From Prinia subflava (taxonomy: Eukaryota; Chordata; Aves; Passeriformes; Cisticolidae), in the NCBI RefSeq assembly GCF_021018805.1, contig NC_086258.1:14718692-14782691 (forward strand): a stretch of DNA of 64,000 bases. Reading direction: 5' to 3'. Numbering within the stretch: position 1 is the first letter of the stretch; each line of letters opens with the position of its first letter. The translations under genes and the position numbers were made by a program. Of this stretch, positions 44,301 through 57,300 are shown one piece after another. The notes below the pieces were generated by a model. It was not told where the DNA came from and made no database searches. It worked only from the letters and a program-made list of their open reading frames with translations.

Positions 44301-47300
44301 AGAAAGTTTGAGGTGTCACCACAGACCTTGCTGATATTGTAACCATCAACTGATTTCACATCTCTGAAAGAAGGGATTTCTCCCATTTGTCTGAAGGAAT
44401 TCCCAAGGTACATGGAAGCGTGTGCTGTGTGAAATACAAGTCAAGACAGATTTCTAGTGCTCTTTTCAGTGTTGCACTGTATCAGTAAGGAAGTGTAAAA
44501 CCAAATAGTAATAATTAGCTCCTGTTTTATTAAAAGTAGAAGTTCCAGGGTGAAAGCCTCAGTGATATTCTGTCATTATCAGCCTTTTGGTTCCATTAGG
44601 TGCTTTTCCAGGTTTAATTTATGTTGCCATTTGGAGGAGTTGTTGAGTATCAGTCACCCTGTATTTAACTGTGGAAGGGGGCAGTGAGGGAAGCCCAGTG
44701 TGCTTCATTGCCTTGCCCATCTCCCAGCAGATGGTGCCATTGTGAAATGTAATTTATACCCACACAAACTGGGCAATCCAGAGTGTTTGTAAATTGCAAA
44801 TTGTAGAACTTCCAGAGTACTCAAAAAAAGGACAATGTTAATTTCTTTAATGCTCTTGTAACTATTCAAATCCATGGAGAAAAAATAATTTTTTATTCTT
44901 CTCCAGGGAGGTATAAAGAGATGCTTTTAAAACAAAAAAATAGATGCAAATGTCCCACTTTCAAGAGAAGACAATATGCCCTGAAAATGTACGTAGAAAG
45001 AACTTGTTTCATTCCCAGCTCACCAGAGATTTGTCTAGACTTGTGAAAAGAGCAGTGTTGTTATAGTTCTGTTATCTGTGAGTATACTGAAACAGGAATT
45101 GATAAGTAAGCAAAACAGTTCACAGCTGTAAGAAATCAAAGCAGTTAAACCATTGTATGTGTCAGGAATTTAGGGATTAGAAATCAGAGCTGTTCCTGAT
45201 TTAGTTACTGGAAAACTTGTGTTGACTTCAGTGTAGGTAGAGATCAATTTCTGAATTTTTAAAATTTTTAAAATAAAATCCAGAAAAATCCTAAACATTT
45301 GTAGATACACCTCTATAGCAATCTGCTGTATTTAGAATCAGTGAACCTACACATGAAATTATGTGGAACCTCCATTATCAGTGACAAGATTTCTGAGCCC
45401 AAAAATGTTTAATCAATAAATCAGTGAGTAGAACTGGAAGGCAACACACACAAAGCTTTCCTCTTTTCTGAAGAAAGTGAAACTGCTGTCAGGAATGGGT
45501 ATTTTGAGACCAGGAGACCAAGTCTGGGTGCCCCAGAAGTTTGGCTGGAATTGGTGTGTGAGATGTGAGGTGTTTGTGCTGGAGGTCAGCTCTCTGCTGA
45601 GAGCACATGGAAACAAACAAACAGCTGCAGTGTGCTGGGAACTCCGAGCTCCCTTTCCTGTTGTAAGGCACTGGCTGAAAACACTATCTGCAGAGGGAAA
45701 AATCTGAAAATCTTATTCAGCATTTTTCCCTTAGTTAGGGAAATAGACTCTGCCTCTCATTTCAGCAAAGCTCTGTTCAGTTGCCAGAGCTGGTGGCTCT
45801 TAGGAAATGTCACATGTGAGCAAGTAACAGAGGTTCAGCCAGTAGAAACAGGGACTGTGAATTCCCAGATGAGGTTTTAGTGTGTAAGGGTCCAGTTCAT
45901 TGGCAGTAGATTAAATGTGATGATTCCCATGGGTTTCAAAGGGCATTCAGTCAGATTATAATGGCTATTCTGGCTGCTTCAGAAGGTGTGTTGCATTTCT
46001 GAGGTCAGTCCTGCTTTTCCTACAAATATAAAAGGGATTGAATAGAGTTCTTTGTATGATGTGTATTAGAATAAATTTGATCTTCTGTTACTCAGAAATA
46101 TGTATCTTGGGAGATGACAATTAAATGGCTGTTAGGAAAATATGCATTTGTGTTACTGGCACAGGTACTGGCACTTAAAGTTCACATCCTTTAGGTCAAT
46201 GTGGTTTCCAGTTTAACCATCAAAGATGGTCTTAAAATGTTGTTGTGTTTGAAATGTTTTTCTCTCAAGTTTCATGTTATTCTGGCCTTAATTCCTGCAG
46301 TAGAATTTAATTCTTGGGTTTTGGTCAATAGCAGCGTGATTTTACTCCCCAAGACAATGTTGAGGCTTGTCAGGAATGTGACAGTTTAATCAGCCTGTGG
46401 AATCTTGTGGAATAGGCTTCACTTGGGAGTGACATCTGGCAACAGCCTCAGGTTTTGGCACCATTAAACCTCAATCCTGAGCTGTTCCTAAAGCTGGCCT
46501 TCCACCTGGGCCCGGCTCTGACCTGGGCCTGAGCCCGGCTCTGACCCGAGCCCGGCTCTGACCTGAGCCCGGCTGGGCCTCTCTGAAGGGTCTTGGCCCA
46601 CCCTCCCTCTCCTTCCCAGCCAGGGCTCAGAGGAACCTTTGTCCCCCCGTGGGAAAGACCGATGTGGTTTTGCTGAGCTTTTTATGTCCTGCTGAATTCT
46701 TTTACGGGGAGAGGGGGAAGGGGAAAATCTCCTTCCTTCCTATTTTTTTGTTACCAGTAGCAAAAGTTGATCTACCTTTGTTCTCTACCTGCCACATGTC
46801 CTCCTGCTCTTTTCCTTTACCTGTCTCTGGGGACCGTGGTTGGCAGCTGCCCAAGCCACCAGTCTTTTGTTGGTGGTTGTTTCCAACAGCCTGGGCTGAG
46901 CAGGACAAACACTTAGTTAACAGCTTAGTCTTAATTGCTGTGACTATTGTACCATTCTGTAAAACAGCCAGAGAGGCCTGGTTCATGCAGCCCATACATT
47001 GTTAAATAGATGTGTGTTTTCCTTCTGTTTCCTTTTGTAAAATTCCACTCTGATGTGGGTAATACAGTCATTGAAGTAGACTCATAGCTTTAAAATACTG
47101 ATGTGGGGGGAAAACTACGGCTTTCATTCACCCCAGGAGGAAAGAAAGGGTTTTCTTATGAACAGTGAAGCTTATGAGAACTGTCTGTCTCATTTATGGA
47201 GTTCTGTGAATGTATTTTGTATGGTTTTATGCAGTGTTTTAACAAGCCTGGAAAATGTTGCAGGAATTAAAGGAAAGCATTGACTCTGTCCATAGGGAAA

Positions 47301-48360
47301 AGAACAGAGAGATTGAGAGTTGAGCACTCAGTTTTCAAGAATAATTAAATCACAGCTTAGGGAGTTCTGGGTCACTCAGCTTGAGAAACCCTTTCTGAAG
47401 GAGTTGGTTTTGTCAGGCCTGTAGGCTTCAGTCCGTGTCAGGGCTGGAGGGAATGACTTAAGTCTGACTTACAAGTAGGCTGATACACTGAGAGGGATAT
47501 CCTGGAATATCCTGGACAACAGAGAAGCCTTCTCTGTTTCAGATTGTGCCAGTGCTGCTGCATATTTCTGCTGAGAATTGAAACTCCATCTGATTCTTTT
47601 CCTGAGGGGTTTAAGGTTTGTGAGTGTGTGTCCTTTGCACTGTCCTAACTGCATAAAATAGAATCTGGTGCAGATCCATGTTTTTGATATATGATGGAAG
47701 TATGAGAGATCCACCTGTCAGTATTCTAATCTCACACCACAGTACCTCTGCTTTTTGAGATAATTGTATTTATTGTGTAACCTACAGGAAAGCTGTTCTT
47801 TGCCACAGCAAAAATGGGAGACCTAGAAATGGAGGTAAAGGGGGAAAATGAGTAATTATGTACATCTATTCTCTGAAAGATTCCTCTGTTAGGATGAAGG
47901 GAAATACTAGCTCAACTCTCTACTGAAGTCAAGTAGCAAAGGTAATTTGTGTTCCTAAATGGTTAATGAGGACTTAAAAATACCCATATTGACAGGAACT
48001 GCAGGATAATGTCATTGGAACTTCTTGTTTTTTTTAATACACCTTAAGAAATTAAACAAAGCAAACGCGTTTGGTAGCGCCCTCAGGAAAAGTCCAGTCA
48101 CTTCCTGACCAGTAATCTGCCTGGGAGCAGCAGATACATTCTCATTGTTTGCCATTTCCAGTTTCCAGTAATGGGAACGATCACTTGATCCAGCCAGTTT
48201 CTGCTGAAGATCGGGGAAAACGTACAAATTTTAATGGCAAATTTTTATCGGTTTCCATAAAACAACAAGGGAAAAAAGCATAACGTGGTTTTGGTACCTG
48301 GAGGCATCACCTCTGATAATGAATATTGTTTTATTTTGGAATTGAAGTGTCTGTTCTGCA
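41320..48360. other. Spacer between head-to-head MILR1 and PECAM1
   Basis: About 7 kb with no exon I can support. It likely holds the PECAM1 promoter near its right end and possibly shared leukocyte or endothelial enhancers. A GC-rich 17-bp tandem repeat lies at 46511-46580. The longest reading frame, at 42207-42695, resembles no known family. Confidence 0.5.
46511..46580. repeat. 17-bp GC-rich tandem repeat
   Basis: CCCGGCTCTGACC(C/T)GAG units begin at 46511, 46534, 46551 and 46568. The first spacing is 23 bp and the rest are 17 bp. It is a small CpG-bearing patch in otherwise AT-rich DNA. Confidence 0.85.
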
Positions 48361-48368
48361 GGAACGAG

Positions 48369-51300
48369 ATGTATCTTGCTCTTCTGGTGATTTTCTTGCA
48401 GTGTAAGTTTGCTAACTAAATCTCTGGGTGGGTACCTGTGTTTCTGGTTTGTTTGGGGTTGGTTGAGGCTCCTTACAGTTTTGCATTACTGTCTCTCAAT
48501 CTATAAGCTTTGAAAATAACATTTCTTCTCTTTTATTTTTCCAGGTTCAGAACTTCATGCTCAGGTGAAAGGTAGGGAATGGTAGTTTTTATTGTTGTTG
48601 TTTTGTTGGTGTTTTTTATGTACAAATTTAATATAACAAATTTATATACAAACTTGATATAATGTAACAAATTTCTTGGTTGTGGGTATGCATCCATAAC
48701 AGAATTTATTTGGATTTGCTGTACAATAGCTCAGTATGACATTTGGCTATATGAAAAAGAAAAAAACAAAAGTTTACTTGGTGGTGTTTCTTGGTATAGT
48801 GTTTAAATCAGAGATGTGCTACTCATACCGTAATGAAGGTTTTGGTGAAATCTTTCCTAGAGTAATTTGCTTTTCTGAGCCACAAAAGAGGTAGGAGGGA
48901 AAATTAACATTTTGTTTTGATATGTAAAAATCCCTCTCATGCCCACAAGGCAGGAGGGAGGATAAAACTCTAGTTAAGGGCACTGTCTCCTGGTCTTGTA
49001 AAAGAATTCATCAGGTTTGAGCAGAGCTCAGAAATTGTGTTCTGAAAGGAACACGTTTACCTTTTATCTTATCCTGCTGCTTCCCAGCACGTACATTCTG
49101 CATGATTCCTTTTTTCCTCACCTAGGAGAAATGTTTGCTCCTTGCTGGCACGTGGTCTATTCACATGCAAGGAAATCCAGGTTTTCACTGATTTTGTGCC
49201 CTGGACTCTCTCTAGCAAGGCCACATTAGAAATGGCTGGGAAATGTGCAGGACAAGGGACTTCTTTAGATGCAGGAAAACTTTTCTATTTGCATAGCAAT
49301 TTCTAATACAAATCCTGACCAAAATGGGCATAGCACAAAAGTGTAAGTTCTAAAGGAAGAGAAAGTGAATAAACTAATACATTTTTTCCTACACTTGTTC
49401 CTCGAGATGTCAGAATATAAATATCAATTATACCAGGAGTCTTAACAGTTGTAAAATTTAAACTACAAATTATTTTTCTTGCTGTGGTTCTAAATTCAGA
49501 ATATATTTCTATGCATACACATTTCTATACACATATACAAATTTATATAAATACTACCATGAACTTTATTTCTAAAAGCACTTATCATTTTAAATGACAA
49601 TATTCCTATCAAATGAAATGTAAATGTTAAAATTAATTTTTGTAATTTAAATGTAGCAGCTTGAGATAACTGTGTTGTGTTGGACTAACTAAAAACAAAT
49701 ATAACTTTTTCTTTTTTATTTTCTATCAAGTTTTTACTTTCAACAGAGTTGAAATCAGGGTTCAGCCATCTGTCAAAGTGAAGAATGGAGCTCCAATGTC
49801 AATCATCTGCCACGCTGATATTAGCAAAAATATTGATTTCCAGCTGAAGCATAATTTTACAATTTTTAAGGATAGGAAGCTTGTGTTTACGACTGTATCA
49901 GACAAAGCAGATGCACGCTATGAAATACCTGTGGCCAGATCTTCAGATACGGGAGACTATGAATGTACTGTGAGAGCAGATGGAAAATCGAGGTTCAGTG
50001 ACTCCGTCTATGTTTGGGTAGCAGGTGAGTGTCCTGTCAGACATGGCAGATGAGATACAGAGCAACAACCTGACAGGGAAGGAAAAATAGTCAGGAAAAA
50101 CAGGGTATCTTGCAAAGTGTGTTTTATCTTTAACATCACAGTACTCCATGAGATTTTGGTACTAATCCCCCATGTTAAAGCACAGAAATGAGCTCAGGAT
50201 CCCAAGGCTCCAGGACAGATCAGTGCTATCAGGAACACAGTCTGTGCCAGCATCCCCACTCTCCTGAGCCTCTCTTCTCTAGGCTAGAGAAAGCATTATT
50301 TGTGAAAGTTGTGCCCACGCCAATAACCATGACAAGGGGTGGGCAGATTCCTGGAAATGCTGGAAAGAATGTACAGGGATGCTCGGGGTGTGAGAGCCAT
50401 CACCAAAGCCAGCTACAAAAAAGTAGTCTTGTTCTTTCATCTCTTATGAGAGCAGAGGCCACCTCCATCTGTACAGTTTCTAGACATGTTCTTGACTGCA
50501 GGTGACATTTTCCCCTTGGAAAAGCCTCTTGGAAAGAATTTGTTAGCACTGAGTAGTTACCGGGTCATCTTTTGGTTCTTGCAAACTATTTGCATCTTTA
50601 ATCAGTCTAAATCATTCCCACAGTCATCAGAGATACTCTTTATTCCATCATTATGCGATGTTCTGTTTCTTTTCGTGTTTTCTGTTGTAAGGAATGACCA
50701 AGCCAATCCTGACTGCTGACAAGAAAGAAGTTTTAGAGGGTGAAGTTGTGAAATTACGCTGTGAGCTGCCAGAAGAAGTACCTCCTCTGGAGTTCTTTTT
50801 CCGGAAGATAAAGACAAATTCAGCACCTAAAGAAAAACGTGTACCTGAACGAAACCAAAATTTCTCTGAAGTGGAATATTATGTAGAAGAGGGAGATAAT
50901 ATTTTACAATTTGATTGCTTTGGCAAGAGACAAGTAAGATCTGGATGGGAAAGCTCACAACATAGCAACAAAACACTTGTTACAGTCAAGGGCAAGTTGC
51001 TTAACTTTTCTTTTTACATTTCTTTGCTTGCTACAGATAAAAATTGGGTCACATGTAGATATGTATATCTATCTGTATGTTTGTATGTATTCTCTTGCAG
51101 AACCATTTATAAAACCTACTCTGATCACCAAGCCCTTGAGTAATGTTACAGAAGGAGACCAAATAGAGTTTGAATGCTCAACTGTGGTAGCTCAAATTCG
51201 TGACATTGAAATCATCCTCCAGAAAAACAGAACAATACTGAACAGTGTACGAGATAGGAAAGTTTTGAAATACTCTACAGTAGCTACTCAGGAGGACAGT

Positions 51301-54300
51301 GGTGAATACCTGTGTAAGGTGGAGCAAGGAGCAGTGTCTAAAACCACCAAGCTGAATGTCTTTGTGTCAGGTAAAACCTCTGTTCATCTAAGATTTTACT
51401 CAAAGTATTAATATTTAAATTTAAATTTGGCAGAACTCAGGATCTAAGTGTAACCTCCAGATCCAAGTGTAAATTTTCTGTAAATTAAAGGCTAAGTTAG
51501 ATTTTGGTTCTGATTTTTTCCCACCTGTATTTCCCAACTCAAATAATCTCCTCAACCAGCTTGTGAAAAGTGTTTTCAAGCAATTGCTAAGTTTGTTTTC
51601 CCTGAAAGTACAATAATATTAAAATAACATGATTGTTTTCTTCCCAAATTATAAACTATCAGTATGTCCTTCATTCTGTATACTTTGAGATAAGTAGTCA
51701 CGTTGTTCCAGGCTCACGTTGAATGAATCATCTCTCTTTTTATCTTGCAGAATTATTCCCCAAGCCAACGCTGTCTGCTTCTACAAATAAGCTGGATGAA
51801 AATAAAGATTTAATTTTGAGTTGCAGCATTAATGGTTCTCGGAGAGCCAACTTCTCTATAATACAGAAAACTTCCAGTGGAGACATCCTGTTGAAAAATT
51901 CTAGAGTCTTGCTAATTAAAGTTAATGTGAACAATACTGGATCTTACACCTGCAAAGCTGAAGTAAAAGGAATAGTCAAGGAGAGCAAACCTGTAATGAT
52001 AAATGTTTATGGTGAGTTGATACAGAGGCTTAGAACCACCAGGGTGGGGGGAGGATCTAAACCAGAAGCTTATAAATAAGGACATCTGTTTACAGAATCA
52101 GTCTCTAGTCCATGAGCTAGCAGGGTGTCTGGTAGTTCTTACAACATGAATTTCTGTGGGATGTGCTTTAGCTGCAGAGGTTTTGGTGTATTGTGATATA
52201 ATCAAGTCATACTTTCCAGGGCTGGTCCTCAGAGAAGGGAGTTGGAATGGTTTCCTGCTGCTCCCTAGGCTCTGCCAGGGACCAGATAAACCCTCAGTCA
52301 TTACTATTTGCAGGAGCCAGAATGTTCTGCAAAACTTTCACTTTGATCTGAAGCTCTGTCGTGTGTGCCTCGAATCCCTGACCCTCCAGGCAGAAAGCCA
52401 GGAGAGCCAGAGGTCATCTTGATGGCCCTACTCTAGAAAATCCAGGGGTTCATTGCTCTAAACACAGCCCCCTCAGCAGCTGTGGGTGCTCCAGCTCTGC
52501 TCCCTCTCATGGAACAGGCACAGTGGTTCCCAGACTGTGCGAGGGATGAGCTGGGTGTTCCCTGTGCTGCTGCAGCAGGGCCCTGGGAAGGAGCTCTGCA
52601 GTCCCTCAGTGCATACATGGAGCACACTTGTTCCTTGGTCAGAACTGCTTTTGGAGTTTGGATAACCCACAGCTGTGTCACTGATCCTTTCCTTGTTTTG
52701 CTTCATGTCGTCCCTGTCTGCTGCTTTATTCAAAGTCACTTCTGTTATCTGTGCTATTGATTTGTTCAAGTCTCCCATTTCCATTCTGTCGATGAGGAAG
52801 AGCTTCCCAATATAGACTGTATGTGCAAACTAGCTAAATATTGTATATTTGTGTTTTCTACAAAATAATACTGTCTCTTGGGCTTATGCAGTGTAATTTG
52901 CAACTTTTTTTTTTTATTCACCTTTTAGCTCCAGTCTCCAAGCCAACTCTTTCTGTTGTCAGTGGTTCACCAGAGGTGGTATTAGGGAAGCCTCTACAAT
53001 TAATCTGTCACTCAGTGATGGGAACACCACCAATAACATTCACATTCTACAAAGGGGATGAAATTAAGAAAAATGTAACTAATGACACATATGCTACATT
53101 TGTGGATGAAGATATTGGACTAAATGACAACAGAGGATACAAATGTGACGCTAGAAACAATCACTCCAGTGGTGTGAAAACTAGCAATATTCTAAATGTC
53201 ACAGTGATAGGTAAGTCTGTTTAATTCTTCTTGTCTAATGTCATATTTAGGGTTTGAAACTGTAGCAGCAAATGGTGGACTAAGCAAAATGGATGTGAAA
53301 TGTTTACAAGTTCTTGCTCACTGGACTTCAAATAGTTGCCTATCACAGCACAGTAGTCCAGGACCAGAGCAGAAGTCAGCTCTTGATCTTTGAAAAAGAA
53401 GAGGTAATTTCTCTCTACCAAGGAGTTTTCAGTTTTGTGTCCTGGTTTAAATCAAATTGTGTTGGTCTTAATATGATAAACTTGTGGTTAATAGGCTGTT
53501 TTATTTCAGAGTTTTGACACTGAGTTGTGTATGACTAGAACAGATAAATCCAGAATTGTTGCATTTCTTCTGAGTCAGTTGGATTATTGCACACTCTCCA
53601 CTTGCTGACCTCCTAAACAAGGCTTTTATTACAGTATTTGCATTCACTCAGACAGCACCTTAGGTCTCACCTTAAATTCATCAGTTCCACTGTTCACTAA
53701 CAGCAGAGACAAGCTGAATGATAAAACTCTGAAGGGTTTTATCCAGGGAGGTTTAAAGTCAAGGTATTTTGAAATAACAAGGTACAAATAAACAAACACA
53801 AAGCATAATCTTAGTCCATTAACAAGTGGGTATTTCTTTGCTGAACTGGTGTATCCCAGCTGTCAGGGCTGTGGTTTGGGATATATTGTGACACTCCTTA
53901 GAAGTTCTAAAGAGAAGGTCATTTTTTGGAGCCTGGTGAGCCAGTCTTCCACAATCCACCACTGGTGAGTGGTGACTTTGAATTCTCTATATTCTGTCCT
54001 TTCTGTCTGTATCAGATCTGGAAAAGGACTTATGTTTTCCAGAGCAATTCTCTCTCTCAGGGGCTCAGTCGTAGTAACCCATGTCTTATACCTAAATCTG
54101 CTTCCTAATACAAATACAGCTTTCACGACCAGCATCTTTTCATATCAAATCTAGTTTCCTTCCTCTGCTTCTGTACCAGTGTTTCCTTAATGATTCCTTC
54201 TTTACATCTGCCTTGTGTTATCCATAGCCCTTCCTCAAACACATTTTTAATATTTCCAGAGAACTTTTCTTTGGGAATTCTAGCAAAACATGGTTCCTAT

Positions 54301-57300
54301 CCCAAACATTTTGCAAAGCTGCTGACATTCTACATGTCTTGCATCACAGTGTGTGTCTGTTTTTTACCCCTGTCATTCCAAAGGCTGGAGCTCATCTGCT
54401 CCTAGGCTGGCTCTGTGTATGCTCAAATGCTTCATTTGTAAACCAGCAGAGTTAAAAACTGTGGTTTGGCTATGCATATTCTTACAACTTGTTCAAATGC
54501 AAACAAACTTCTCTCCTTGAGTTTGCTATATTCTCTAACCATTGACTTTTGGGATTTGCTTCTGCCTTTGGAGGACTTGATCAGTTGGCTCCTGACACCT
54601 TCCACTGTGTATTAAAAGTTACAAGAATACCCTTACCCTTACAGAGTTAGCATAAGACAACGTAACTCTATGTAACTATGAAAGCAGAACTACACAAATT
54701 GCACCATAATTTACACAATGGAACTGCTGAGTGTATTATTTCTGGAAATTAAATCATCTGTAGGCTGGGGCCAGAGGGGCATCCAAGGGATTTTAAGGAA
54801 AGAGACTGACTGACCTTTGTGGAATGGATATAATTTCTTCCTGTGTCTACTTTGTTTCTTTATCGTGCCCTCTCTATTTCTGGGTGTATAAAAATATTTA
54901 CTAGAGGATGCTGTCTGGCAGAGACTGTTCAGAAAGATTAATACTGTGCATTCAGTCTCTGTTTAACTAAGCATTAAAGCAAGCATTTCTACAATACAAT
55001 ATTTTGTCATCAAAGTTATTTCTAATCCTGCTAATATTTGTTTTCTTTGTGCCTTCCTCTGTAGTACCAATCAGGGATGCCAGTTTGGGCAGCGTTCCGT
55101 ATGGAGAAGTAGAAGTTGGCAGTGATACTGCTTTCCTCTGCTCTGTGAAAGAGGGATCTTGGCCAATTGACTTCAAGTTTTTTAAAAAAACTGACCATGA
55201 AGTTCTTCTGCATGAAGTAAGGGAATATTCAGACAGAACCATATGGCACAAGAGAACAATGAAGAGGAAGGACACAGGGACCTATTATTGCATGGCTTCG
55301 AACCGAGCCAGCGTGGACGTGAAGAGCCATCCAATAACCATCAGTGGTGAGCTCATTAATAATAAGCTGCCTATTTTGTCACATTTATAGGTGAGGACAT
55401 CTGATTTGAGATGTTCCTAAGTGTAATTCCCTTACTGGAGTGGTTAATACCACCTTACTGGTGGTTTTTGTTCCACCGCTGTCAATAGTTAAACAGAGAG
55501 ATGTCTTTATAAACAGAGATTGTCCAGCTTGCATAGAAAAATGTAGGGGATACCCAAAAGCCAAAGGAGCAAGATGCAAACTCAAACCAAGCTGCTGATG
55601 TACTGAGATTTTGGTCACAAAGGAGAGGCTCACTAGAGAAGGTGGCACGCAAATCTCTTCCAAGATTTTCCCCAGTGTGTAAGAAGGTTCATGTGTAGTA
55701 AGATGAGAGGTCAGGAACTGCAGAATTTGGTGGGGTTGAGCTATCACTGTAACTACTCTCTTAAACATGTTTTTCTTATTTGCAGTCATCTTAGCAACCT
55801 GGCAGAAAGGAGTCATTGCTGCCTTTGTCCTAACTGCCATGGCAGGAGCAGGAGCAGTCGCTTTATGGTGGTTTTTGCGTAAGAAGAAAAAGGGTAATGA
55901 ATGGTTCCCTTCTCTTTGTTTGGGGACAGATGGATTACAGTAAAACTTGCATTTGTCTCAGCAGCAAAGGCTTGTGGGGATGAGGCTTCAGAGATGACTA
56001 AACACAGTTAAAAGAATCTACTTAGAAATGCCAGGTGACCCAAATTAGGCTGCAAATGTGCTGAAGCTTTCCAAGGATATTGGGCAAAACATATAACTAA
56101 TAGTGCTGGGCAGGCACAGGGGAAGCAAAGGTTATCAAATATAGGCCAGAATTACACTGTTCCTATGCAGTCCCAGGTCTGAAATTCAGCCCCAGGCAAT
56201 GTAGAGGCAGACAGGGCCTGAGGAGGTTTCTGATCCCTTATAGAGCTATAAAAATTTGATTTGGGGTCTCAACTCAAGTGTAACTGAGCTTCTTCTCTAG
56301 TCCTCATGAAGCAAATTTAGATTATTAGTTTATGGGATTAGGTTTTTGTCTTCCTCTTTGTAATACCATTTCAGTTAGGGATTTGTCTTTTATCATTAAG
56401 GTATTGTTTTAGATCCAATTATTTCAGAAAATAAGTAAATCTGATTTATCCTTTCATATGCTGTACATGGCAAATTGTGTGGGAAAATTTGGAGCATTTG
56501 GATGTCCCAGGTTGCTTAAATTGGCTTGGTTAACCGGGGGTTTGGGGTCTAGGGTTCTGTGTGAAAGAGAGATTTAAGGGACCTGGGAGATAAACAGGAT
56601 ATAAGACATGAGGTAATTAAATTTGTGAAACCAGGAGAAATTATTCTGACAGGAGCAGACAATCACTATAATTTTGTTTTTCATTTTTTACTTTTAAATT
56701 CTTTACTTGTACAACCTATTAATAGATGTTTTTGTTTTTCTCTGTCAAGCTAAAGGACCATCCATGGAGATGTCTGGGTAAGATGCCTTCCTGTCTGGGT
56801 TTCGGCTGGGATAGTTAATTTTCTTGTTAGTAGCTGGTACAGTGCTCTGTTCTGCATTGAGTGTGAGAATAATGTTGATAACACTGCTGTTTTAATTAAG
56901 TAGTGCTTACACTAAGTCAAAGACTTTTCAGTTTCTCATGCTCTGCCAATGAGCAGGGGCTCAAGAAGCCAGGCAGGATCGTGGCCAGGACAGTTGACCC
57001 AAACTCTCAAAGGGAATCTTCCACACACAGAGTGGCATTCCCAGGGGAGAAACTGGGGGGAATTGGCTGGGAGGCACTGGTCAGTGCTCTGGGCTGGGCA
57101 CTGGTCAGCAGGTGCTGAGCAATTGTATTGAGCATCACTTGTTTTTCTTGAGTTTTACTCCTCTCTCTTTTGCTCCTTCTACTACTACTACTACTGTTAT
57201 TATTATTATTAATTATTATTATTATTATATCTTCTATTTTATATTTTACTTTATTTCAATCATTAAACTGTTCTTATCTCAACTGTTCTTACCTGGGTTT

